From Balneolaceae bacterium (GTDB lineage Bacteria; Bacteroidota; Rhodothermia; Balneolales; Balneolaceae): a DNA stretch of 8,608 nt. Of this stretch, positions 1 through 6,561 are shown in pieces. Under the pieces are notes generated by a model, which saw only the letters and a program-made list of their open reading frames with translations, was not told the DNA's origin and searched no databases. Each line of letters begins with the position of its first letter. Position 1 is the stretch's first letter. The position numbers and the translations under genes are program-made. The stretch is taken from contig SLGA01000193.1 in assembly GCA_007123985.1 (NCBI GenBank), positions 1 through 8,608 on the forward strand, written 5' to 3'.

Positions 1-13
1 AAAATTAACGTTT

Positions 14-48
14 TTTGAACTCTGACGGGCAAAATTGCTTTACATTTA
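14..48 (+). promoter_or_regulatory. Candidate Bacteroidota-type promoter for the GH13_18 phosphorylase gene
   Basis: TTTG at 14-17 is followed, after 23 bases, by TACATTTA at 41-48. The second element matches the Bacteroidota -7 consensus TAnnTTTG at all but its last base. The spacing is slightly longer than usual. It lies about 50 bases upstream of the first start codon, and an AG-rich stretch (AAAAGGTGG, 53-61) sits in the leader, too far from either start to act as a normal ribosome site. It is the only promoter-like pair seen in the 95 bases before the gene. A chance match cannot be excluded in AT-rich DNA. Confidence 0.3.
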
Positions 49-95
49 GCAGAAAAGGTGGTTTGTTGAGAGTGAACCATCATCTGTAGAATTAT

Positions 96-1865
96 TTGAA
101 TCAAAAAGATCTCCTTATGGCCACAAATTTTTATTGTAAAGGGACAGAGCAAAAACTGAAGAAGCATTTTGAAGTAATTTATGGCAAAGAGTTTGTTGAT
201 GAATGTATGAACCGTACCAAGCACCTACTGAACAGATACGGTTTGTCACCTGCGGCTAAGGTTAACTTTCACGATGTATGGACCCATCAGGATACGATTC
301 TGATCACCTATGGTGATATGGTTCAACCCGAAATAGGCGAACCTGTTTCCAAACTCAGAAAGCAGCACGAATTTCTGTCAAAAAAGCTGAAAAATCACTT
401 CTCCACAGTTCACATATTGCCTTTTTTTCCGAGCTCATCGGATGATGGTTTCTCGGTTGTAAACTATCGCCGGGTGGATGTTCGGCTGGGTGGATGGGAT
501 GACATCCGCCACATGAGTAAAGATTTTCGGTTGATGGGTGATCTTGTGATGAACCATACATCTCGCCACAGCGATTGGTTTAAGCAGTATCTTGAAAAAA
601 ATGAGCCTTACACTGATTTTTTCATCGAGGTTGATCCCCAAATGGATCTTTCTGAGGTAACGCGCCCACGAAGTACCCCCCTGCTCACGCCTGTTCATAC
701 TAAAAAAGGGGAAAAATTTGTCTGGTCAACGTTTAGCGACGATCAAATAGATGTAAATTTTGCCAACCCCGATGTGCTGTTTGAATATCTCGACATCTTC
801 TTTTTTTATCTGAGTAAGGGATTAAGCGTAATTCGCCTTGATGCGGTTGCTTTTATCTGGAAAGAACCGGGTACAAATTGTATTCATCTTAAACAGACCC
901 ATGAAATCGTAAAACTGGCTCGTACACTTACCGACTGTTTTGCACCAAATGCTACCATAATCACTGAAACAAATGTACCTCACAAAGAGAATATCAGCTA
1001 TTTTGGAGAGGGAGATGAAACGCATATGGTCTATCAGTTCAGCCTGCCGCCGCTCCTGCTGCATGCAATTCTTACAGAAAATGCCACTTATCTAACAGAA
1101 TGGGTGAAAACGCTGAAACCGCTGCCTGATAATTGCACCTATTTCAACTTTACGTCTTCACACGACGGCATAGGGGTACGGCCTCTTGAAGGACTGGTTC
1201 CTGATAATGAATTTGCCAGTCTCGTGGAAAGTATTCGGCAGAAAGGTGGTTTCATATCAGAAAAAAAGAACCCGGATGGCTCCCTGAGTCCATATGAGCT
1301 AAACATCACATATTTTGACGCATTCAGCGGTATAAATGGATCGCAATCCCTGCAGGAACGAAGGTACATCTGTTCTCAAATTATTTCCATGAGTTTGAAA
1401 GGTGTACCCGGCATTTATTTTCACAATCTCACTGCAACGAGAAATAATCTTCAGGGAGTGTCTATTACTGGACGCTACAGAACCATCAACAGAAAAAAAT
1501 GGTATTACGAAGAACTGGCGGGCGAGCTTAGTGATCCGGATACATCAACATACCGTATCTTTAACATGATGAAGCAGATTATTACAGCACGAAAAAAGCA
1601 CCCTGCATTTCATCCGTTCGGAGGGCAGTCCGTAGCAGATGTTGGGGGTGATCTGTTTTGCCTGATCAGATGGGATCCTGCTGAAACAGAAAAAATTCTG
1701 GTGCTTGCCAATGTTACAAACAAGGAAAAGCGTGTGAACCTGAATGATTTTGAGTTGCCAATAAAAGCTCAGGGAACGTACAATGATATTATTTCAGGGA
1801 GTGAAGCAGTGGCAGATGGTATCGCAGAGCTGAAACCATTTCAGGTATTATGGCTGAAAATTTAA
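96..1865 (+). CDS. ggaP: Glucosylglycerate phosphorylase-like enzyme, GH13 subfamily 18
   Basis: Probable cytoplasmic phosphorylase that cleaves glucosylglycerate with phosphate to glucose-1-phosphate and glycerate. The GH13 regions appear in order: region I DLVMNH (D149-H154), region II IRLDA with nucleophile D249, region III ITETN with acid/base E291, region IV SSHDG with H356 and D357. The stretches WKEPGTNCIHLKQTH (255-269), ETNVPHKENISYFG (291-304) and MVYQFSLPPLLLHA (311-324) are those of the E. coli YcjM branch; bifidobacterial sucrose phosphorylase has a different region III (EVHSYYKK). At 589 residues it is somewhat longer than YcjM as I recall it (about 560). The first in-frame start is TTG at 96, after a stop at 87-89; ATG at 117 (582 residues) is equally plausible because neither has a clear ribosome site. 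No signal peptide is visible. It ends 4 bp from the convergent HAD gene. The adjacent gpgS gene supports this substrate; another GH13_18 acceptor remains possible. Confidence 0.87.
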   Translation: MNQKDLLMATNFYCKGTEQKLKKHFEVIYGKEFVDECMNRTKHLLNRYGLSPAAKVNFHDVWTHQDTILITYGDMVQPEIGEPVSKLRKQHEFLSKKLKNHFSTVHILPFFPSSSDDGFSVVNYRRVDVRLGGWDDIRHMSKDFRLMGDLVMNHTSRHSDWFKQYLEKNEPYTDFFIEVDPQMDLSEVTRPRSTPLLTPVHTKKGEKFVWSTFSDDQIDVNFANPDVLFEYLDIFFFYLSKGLSVIRLDAVAFIWKEPGTNCIHLKQTHEIVKLARTLTDCFAPNATIITETNVPHKENISYFGEGDETHMVYQFSLPPLLLHAILTENATYLTEWVKTLKPLPDNCTYFNFTSSHDGIGVRPLEGLVPDNEFASLVESIRQKGGFISEKKNPDGSLSPYELNITYFDAFSGINGSQSLQERRYICSQIISMSLKGVPGIYFHNLTATRNNLQGVSITGRYRTINRKKWYYEELAGELSDPDTSTYRIFNMMKQIITARKKHPAFHPFGGQSVADVGGDLFCLIRWDPAETEKILVLANVTNKEKRVNLNDFELPIKAQGTYNDIISGSEAVADGIAELKPFQVLWLKI

Positions 1866-1869
1866 ACGA

Positions 1870-2772
1870 TCAAATCTTTACACACTCGATCAACTGAGGC
1901 AGCTTTGTGATCACAAGATCAGGCATTAAATTTTTGCAGCGATCATCATCTTTTCGCCATTTCAGAGAGCGTTTATCTCCGGCAAAAAGAGCTGTGCGCA
2001 TGCCAAATTCTGCGGCTGGGTACACATCCTTTAGCATGTCGTTACCAATAAAGAGCACCTGGTGCGGCCTAACAGAATTATCCAACTGAGTTAGTTTTTG
2101 AAGAAACTGTTTGTAAAACAGGAGCCCGGGTTTTTTAAGCTTTTCTTCGTACGACCAGTTCAGCAACTTTGTGTTAAATCCGAGATCTTCAAGAGCTTGA
2201 TTAGTGAGTGCTTCAAGTACAATGGGTGTATAAAACTGTGAATTGGAAATAATTCCCTGTTTAAGCCCATTTGATTTGAAATGCTTCAAAGTGCCGGTAA
2301 CATCAGGCATAGGCCAGACGGGATTCATTCGGGCTTCAAACTCTACAGAAACCTGTTCATACAGGTTGTCATCAGGTAGAAATTCAATGAGTATTTCTGA
2401 TTTCATCTCTTGCAAAACATCGCTCCACACTTCCCGTATATCCGGTTCAGGATATTCAACTCCGGATTTTTTCAGCGCTGATATAACATTGCCAACAACA
2501 TCATTGTAGATATGAAATCCTCTGGAACCGGCTTCATCTGATTTTATTTGAATCCCGGATTGATTTAAAATTTCCAGAAACAGTTCGGAGTCCGGGCTTC
2601 CATCATCGATGCCGATATCACCCACACCTGAAATAAAAAGTGTGCCGTAGAAATCGTAGGCAATCACCTTGATATCTTTCAGAACGGTGAGTATAGGTTT
2701 TGTATCCGTAAGTATCGGTTCCATTGGAGCGGAAAGCTCCCTAAACCGTTTGTGAAGTGGTGTATCAGCCAT
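1870..2772 (-). CDS. HAD-superfamily hydrolase with dehalogenase-type motif I (candidate glucosyl-3-phosphoglycerate phosphatase)
   Basis: A 300-residue HAD-fold protein. Motif I is DFYGTL with nucleophile D40; motif II is IISNS with S176; the motif III lysine is K214 in LKKPG; motif IV is GNDMLKD with D245 and D249. An inserted helical cap of about 130 residues lies between motifs I and II, as in C1-capped HADs. In phosphatases the second residue after the nucleophile is normally Asp (DxDGT). Here it is Tyr42, the pattern of L-2-haloacid dehalogenases (DxYGT), so phosphatase chemistry is not assured. It is the last gene of the leftward operon, 14 bp after gpgS, so dephosphorylation of glucosyl-3-phosphoglycerate is the job expected from context. 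The known GpgP families differ from this one (histidine phosphatase in mycobacteria, HAD-IIB elsewhere). The HAD assignment is firm; the substrate is inferred from neighbours only. Confidence 0.85.
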   Translation of the reverse strand: MADTPLHKRFRELSAPMEPILTDTKPILTVLKDIKVIAYDFYGTLFISGVGDIGIDDGSPDSELFLEILNQSGIQIKSDEAGSRGFHIYNDVVGNVISALKKSGVEYPEPDIREVWSDVLQEMKSEILIEFLPDDNLYEQVSVEFEARMNPVWPMPDVTGTLKHFKSNGLKQGIISNSQFYTPIVLEALTNQALEDLGFNTKLLNWSYEEKLKKPGLLFYKQFLQKLTQLDNSVRPHQVLFIGNDMLKDVYPAAEFGMRTALFAGDKRSLKWRKDDDRCKNLMPDLVITKLPQLIECVKI

Positions 2773-2786
2773 AAGGTGAACTGCTG

Positions 2787-3758
2787 TTACTTCTTAAACT
2801 TTTTACGATACTCTTCAATTTCGATCATTGGCGGGCGCTCTTCTTCAATAATTTCAATCAGATTCTGCTCGTACTGATCCCGTTTAGCCTGAAATTGCCG
2901 CAGAATGGTTTCGTGTTCCGCTTTCTCAAAAATTCCAAGAGCTTTGGCTCTTTTTATGAAAGTCTGCAGAATTCCGAAGGCCATTTTTCCAAGTGCTTGT
3001 GTTGGTTTGTTTTCATGAACTCGTTTATCAAGATCGGTCTGAGCGAAAGCTTCCAGGCCAAATTTGTGGTACACATCAATCAGGTGCGAAGTTTCCACTC
3101 CATAGCCAATCGGAAAGGCAATCTGTTCGAGTACTTCACGCCGAACTGCATATTCACCTGAAAGCGGCTGGATAATTGCCGTGAGATCCGGGAAAAAGAG
3201 TGAAAAAAGTGGACGTACCAGTATCTCGGTCACACGTCCGCCTCCTGATGGCCGTACATTGCCCGAGAACGCCAGAGGGCGATCGTAAAAGGCTTTCACA
3301 TACTTGACCTCATCACGATAGATAAGCGGTGCCACAAGCCCGTACACAAATCTCGGGTGTATGTTGCTGATGTCTGCATCAACATAGACGATGATATCAC
3401 CCTTTAGCTGATAAATTGCTTTCCAGAGATTTTCACCTTTACCGCGTTTGGGCTCAAGATTGGGTAAAATATCTGATGCCAGGTAGGTATCGGCACCAAA
3501 GTTTTTTGCGACTTCGAGTGTTTTATCATTTGAGCCGGAATCGATAACGGCAATTTCATCGATAAGTGGATAGCGCTCCATTAGCTCTGAGCGGAAAATA
3601 ATCAGTTCTTTTCCGATTGTTTTCTCCTCGTTGAGGGTAGGCAGGCAGAGTGAAATGGTGAGGTTTTTCTTCTTTTTTGCTTCAACCAGTTTTTTCAGGT
3701 CCCAAAATTCGGAATGATGGTAAGTGTTTTTGTCGATCCAGTTTTGAAGATTACTCAC
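2787..3758 (-). CDS. gpgS: Glucosyl-3-phosphoglycerate synthase, glycosyltransferase family GT81
   Basis: A GT-A-fold glycosyltransferase that transfers glucose from an NDP-glucose to D-3-phosphoglycerate, the first step of glucosylglycerate synthesis. Motifs match mycobacterial GpgS closely: PTLNEEKT (40-47), DSGSND (73-78), GKGENLW (106-112), the metal-binding DxD as VDADI (126-130), SGGGRVTE (171-178) for acceptor binding, QPLSGEYA (197-204), GYGVE (218-222) and RVHENKP (246-252) with metal/catalytic His248. Length 323 is close to the mycobacterial enzyme. The C-terminal 40 residues are highly charged and probably helical. The start is GTG at 3758, chosen because GGAGG lies 5 bases upstream and the N-terminus fits the family. 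The start overlaps the end of the M20-like gene by 8 bp, implying translational coupling, and the HAD gene follows 14 bp downstream. A mannosyl-3-phosphoglycerate synthase of the same fold is the main alternative but is less similar in these motifs. Confidence 0.92.
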   Translation of the reverse strand: MSNLQNWIDKNTYHHSEFWDLKKLVEAKKKKNLTISLCLPTLNEEKTIGKELIIFRSELMERYPLIDEIAVIDSGSNDKTLEVAKNFGADTYLASDILPNLEPKRGKGENLWKAIYQLKGDIIVYVDADISNIHPRFVYGLVAPLIYRDEVKYVKAFYDRPLAFSGNVRPSGGGRVTEILVRPLFSLFFPDLTAIIQPLSGEYAVRREVLEQIAFPIGYGVETSHLIDVYHKFGLEAFAQTDLDKRVHENKPTQALGKMAFGILQTFIKRAKALGIFEKAEHETILRQFQAKRDQYEQNLIEIIEEERPPMIEIEEYRKKFKK

Positions 3759-4911
3759 AATATCCTCCGTCTACAGCTAAAATTGTTCCAATAAGCTGAG
3801 CCAGCCCTTTATAAATTGGCTCAATTTGTATGGTTTCATTTGATTTGAACGTTTGCTCACCCACAGTAATACCGAGTGTAAGTGCGGGAATTTCGTGATC
3901 AATCAAAGCAGAAAGTTCAGAAATACTTGGTGCAAGCCTCGGTTCAATGTCCAGTGATTCCATCACCGATCTGGCGCATTTGGTTAAACTGTGGGAGTAG
4001 GGTATTCCGCCGGGCGATCGTTTTGCAAAAATATCAAGCTCAACCTGATCTCCGGTTTTTGATGAAACTTCAAGTACAATGTCACTTATAGTTTCACCGG
4101 CTTTCTCCACAACTTCCTGCGATTCTGAGCGAACTTCAAAACCCAGGGTTGCATCCCGCGCAATAGTATTAAATGATGAGCCACCAATTATGGAACCCAT
4201 AACAATACTTGTTCGGGGACGCTTAGGCAGGCGAATATCATTAATTTTATTGATCACTTCGTTCAGTGTAAGAATGGCACTTGCATCACCAAAACGTGAC
4301 CAGTCGTACGTTTCGGGAACCCTGCAGGTAATTTCGCCACGAAGCATACCTATGGAGGAATAGCTTAACCGGCCAAGCTGAATACCTTCAACACAGATGG
4401 CATTTTTGATATCGAACTTATTGTTTTCTAAAAAGAAACGAATACCCTCCAGATTACCGCGTCCAAGGCTTTTTACTCCGGCCAGCAACACTAAATCGTT
4501 ATTTAGTTCGATCTCTAAATCCTCCAGAATGTACGGGAGTGTTGTGAGGGCCGCCAGTCCCAGTGCATTATCAGCCACACCCGGTCCCATTATCTCTTTA
4601 CTGGCCACCTGCATGGTGTGATCCGTTTTTGCATCGAAAATGGTGTCGGCGTGGGCATTAATAAGCAGTGCTTTTTCACTCTCTTTGCCGTTGAGCATAC
4701 CAATACCGTTGCCGGCATCATCAATTGAGGAGTCTGTGAGCCCTGCTTCATCGAATCGGTTTAATATAAACTGGATACGATTTTCTTCATGGCCGGTAGG
4801 TGCCGGAATTTCACCGATCATTACCAGATTGGCTAAAAGCACCTCCCGATATTTTTTAAGCTTATCCTCTAAGCCGTATAATTGTTTTCCTAAATCTGAG
4901 AAGTCCTTCAT
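3751..4911 (-). CDS. M20-family metallopeptidase-like protein with degenerate active site
   Basis: A 386-residue protein with the M20 (carboxypeptidase G2/PepT-like) layout: a catalytic domain split around a dimerization domain (about 180-300). First-site residues are kept: HAD at 87-89 and D114 in GPGVADN, and E175 in CVEG sits where CPG2 has its Glu ligand. The paired Glu of the EExG motif, general base plus metal ligand, is absent: the aligned stretch is GVKSLGRGN (145-153), with no acidic residue. The dimerization-domain His of GGHS is replaced (ETYDW, 200-204), and the C-terminal ligand His appears as Lys in TFKSN (354-358). Normal hydrolysis is therefore doubtful. No signal peptide is seen. 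It is the first gene of the operon with gpgS and the HAD gene, with an 8-bp overlap into gpgS. ATG at 4911 is the chosen start, although its ribosome site is poor. A binding, scaffold or regulatory role is possible but unproven. Confidence 0.82.
   Translation of the reverse strand: MKDFSDLGKQLYGLEDKLKKYREVLLANLVMIGEIPAPTGHEENRIQFILNRFDEAGLTDSSIDDAGNGIGMLNGKESEKALLINAHADTIFDAKTDHTMQVASKEIMGPGVADNALGLAALTTLPYILEDLEIELNNDLVLLAGVKSLGRGNLEGIRFFLENNKFDIKNAICVEGIQLGRLSYSSIGMLRGEITCRVPETYDWSRFGDASAILTLNEVINKINDIRLPKRPRTSIVMGSIIGGSSFNTIARDATLGFEVRSESQEVVEKAGETISDIVLEVSSKTGDQVELDIFAKRSPGGIPYSHSLTKCARSVMESLDIEPRLAPSISELSALIDHEIPALTLGITVGEQTFKSNETIQIEPIYKGLAQLIGTILAVDGGYCE
3764..3768 (-). promoter_or_regulatory. 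Shine-Dalgarno site of gpgS
   Basis: On the minus strand GGAGG stands 5 bases before the GTG start at 3758, inside the final codons of the M20-like gene. It is the clearest ribosome site in the window; other genes here show little or none. It decides the GTG start and suggests that gpgS is translated strongly despite its non-ATG codon and its overlap with the upstream gene. Confidence 0.7.
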
Positions 4912-5089
4912 AATTAAATAAGGTAAATTTGATCTGTAGCGTTTACCTAAAGATGAGAAAAATTAAGTTGGTATTCACCTTAAAGATTATCAAATATCAC
5001 TGTTATACAATAATTTTACAGAGAAATAATACGATCCGCAGCATTATTACAGTAAAACGGCTAAAGGATGATTTTATAAAACCGAAATA
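4912..5089. other. 178-bp AT-rich intergenic region between miaB and the operon
   Basis: This gap separates the end of miaB from the first gene of the leftward operon and is the most likely place for the operon's promoter. On the minus strand GATATTTG (4990-4997) is one base away from the Bacteroidota TAnnTTTG element, but no convincing upstream partner was found. TGTATAACA on the minus strand is weakly -10-like. No GC-rich hairpin followed by T residues was seen after miaB. An open plus-strand frame crosses part of it but has no family resemblance. Confidence 0.4.
4921..4948. promoter_or_regulatory. Inverted repeat in the leader of the M20-gpgS-HAD operon
   Basis: AGGTAAA (4921-4927) and TTTACCT (4942-4948) form a perfect 7-bp inverted repeat with a 14-bp spacer. 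The half-site centres are 21 bp apart, two turns of the helix, as in dimeric-regulator operators. It lies 10 to 37 bases upstream of the operon's first ATG. It could be an operator or a leader hairpin; no regulator gene is nearby to support either. Confidence 0.3.
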
Positions 5090-6448
5090 TCAGACAAGAG
5101 CGGGCTCTGCGAAAAATTCTGTAATCGAACTTTTTGCAACAGGTTTTGCGATGAGTGTAGCTGATGTACAATCGGTTATTTCAACTTCAACATAATCACC
5201 TTTTTTGAAATCTTTCCGATCGAAAACAACCATTTTATTGGTGTCTGTCCGGCCCGATAGCTGTTCTGCCGATCGTTTACTTTCTCCTTCAACAAGTACA
5301 AGGTGGCGATTCCCAATTTCTGCCTTGTTGTTTTTCTCTTGAATAGCCATTTGCTGCTGAATAATTTCTGTGAGACGGCGCTTTTTCACATCTTCTGGTA
5401 CGTTGTCTTCATATTTTCTGTGGGCAAGAGTGCGTTCGCGTTCTGAGTAGGCAAACATATAAGCAAGATCGTACTCCACAATTTCCATCAGGGTCATCGT
5501 ATCATGGTGTTCCTCTTCGGTTTCATCACAAAAACCGGCAATAATGTCTGTGGAGAGTGAAACTCCGGGAATAATTTCGCGCATCCGCTCGATAAGTGAG
5601 AGATATTGTTCGCGAGTATAGGGCCGTCTCATTCGTTCGAGCATGCTGCTGCTGCCTGCCTGCGCCGGAATATGGATATAGTTGCAAAGATTTGGGCGCT
5701 CGGCAATAAGATGAAGCAGGGGTTCAGGAAAATCTTTTGGATGAGGTGATGAAAATCTAAAACGAATTTCACTATTTACCTTGCTTGCTTCATCCATCAG
5801 GCGTGTGAAGTCGATATCTTCGTATTTGTAGGAGTTTACGTTCTGCCCGAGAAGAGTAACTTCTTTGTAGCCCTGATCACTCAGTTCGCGGATTTCCCGC
5901 AGAATACTTTCCAAGGGCCTGCTTCGCTCGCGGCCGCGTGTAAATGGCACAACACAAAATGCGCACATATTATCGCAACCACGCATGATGGAAACAAAAG
6001 CTGAAACTCCATTTCCGCTGGTTCGCACAGGACTGATATCTGCATAGGTTTCTTCGAGTGACAAGAGCACATTCACAGCTTTTCGGCCATCTTCTACTTC
6101 GGCCAGCAAATTTGGAATATCCCGATAGGCATCGGGACCAACAACAATATCTACAAGCTGTTCCTGGTCGATGATTCGGTCTTTAATCCGTTCTGCCATA
6201 CAACCCAGTACGCCAACAGTTAACTTCTTATTCTCTTTTTTAAGCGAGCGGAACTCCTTAAGGCGGTTCCAGACTCTTGTTTCAGCATTTTCCCGGATGG
6301 AACAGGTGTTCACAAAAATTACATCAGCCTCTTCAGCGGTTTGAACCGGTACCATGCCTTCGTCAAGAAGTATTGAATTTACCACCTCTGAGTCGGCAAA
6401 ATTCATCTGGCAGCCGTAGGTTTCTATATGAAATCGTTTATTGTTCAT
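5090..6448 (-). CDS. miaB: tRNA-2-methylthio-N6-dimethylallyladenosine synthase MiaB
   Basis: Radical SAM methylthiotransferase that converts i6A37 to ms2i6A37 in tRNAs reading UNN codons, acting in the cytoplasm. The N-terminal UPF0004 domain carries the three cysteines for the auxiliary 4Fe-4S cluster: C13 in ETYGCQMN, C49 in VNTCSIRENAE and C83 in LGCMAER. The radical SAM cluster motif is RGCDNMCAFC (157-165) with C158, C162 and C165, followed by the family's VPFTRGRERSRP. A C-terminal TRAM domain (about 380-440) ends the protein. Length 452 is normal, and all key residues are present. ATG at 6448 fits the family's usual short N-terminus, although no strong ribosome site precedes it. It is flanked by gaps of 113 bp and 178 bp, so it may be transcribed alone. 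The related RimO and MtaB are excluded by the MiaB-type motifs. Confidence 0.96.
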   Translation of the reverse strand: MNNKRFHIETYGCQMNFADSEVVNSILLDEGMVPVQTAEEADVIFVNTCSIRENAETRVWNRLKEFRSLKKENKKLTVGVLGCMAERIKDRIIDQEQLVDIVVGPDAYRDIPNLLAEVEDGRKAVNVLLSLEETYADISPVRTSGNGVSAFVSIMRGCDNMCAFCVVPFTRGRERSRPLESILREIRELSDQGYKEVTLLGQNVNSYKYEDIDFTRLMDEASKVNSEIRFRFSSPHPKDFPEPLLHLIAERPNLCNYIHIPAQAGSSSMLERMRRPYTREQYLSLIERMREIIPGVSLSTDIIAGFCDETEEEHHDTMTLMEIVEYDLAYMFAYSERERTLAHRKYEDNVPEDVKKRRLTEIIQQQMAIQEKNNKAEIGNRHLVLVEGESKRSAEQLSGRTDTNKMVVFDRKDFKKGDYVEVEITDCTSATLIAKPVAKSSITEFFAEPALV

Positions 6449-6530
6449 GGAACCGGTATTGAAAATAATGATTTAGCGGAATTGTTTAAGGGGCTAAAAA
6501 TACAAATTAATATCGTGGATGTCATCGTTT

Positions 6531-6560
6531 ACCAGCGCTTTTAAACCCGGGCAGCGCGGT
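6531..6560 (-). terminator. Stem-loop after the propeller lipoprotein gene (possible terminator)
   Basis: On the plus strand ACC (6531-6533) pairs with GGT (6558-6560) and GCGCT (6535-6539) with AGCGC (6553-6557). This gives 8 base pairs with one bulged base at 6534 and a 13-nt loop that itself contains CCCGGG. It begins 2 bases after the propeller gene's stop codon. The bases that follow on the minus strand are not T-rich, so it is not a classical intrinsic terminator; it could protect the mRNA 3' end. Confidence 0.35.
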
Positions 6561-6561
6561 A

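Noticed and set aside
1867..1893. Direct repeat CGATCAA at 1867-1873 and 1887-1893, at the convergent gene ends.
   Set aside because: Only two short copies, mostly inside HAD codons, with no further copies nearby; too little to call a site.
1905..1916. Perfect 12-bp palindrome TTGTGATCACAA, reminiscent of CRP half-sites.
   Set aside because: It lies inside the HAD coding sequence (codons for Leu-Val-Ile-Thr-Lys), lacks the 6-bp spacer of a CRP site and is not upstream of any gene; chance is the simplest explanation.
4079..4921. Several plus-strand frames opposite the M20-like gene.
   Set aside because: The minus-strand frame has clear M20 motifs throughout; these are complementary-strand shadows with low-complexity Ser/Leu composition.
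4929..5195. Plus-strand frame of 88 codons crossing the miaB-operon gap.
   Set aside because: Starts with TTG, has no ribosome site, its second half is antisense to miaB, and its composition follows AT-rich intergenic DNA; no family resemblance.
5641..5668. GCTGCTGCTGCCTGCCTGC run resembling a simple repeat.
   Set aside because: It encodes the conserved QAGSSSM segment of MiaB and is explained by codon choice.
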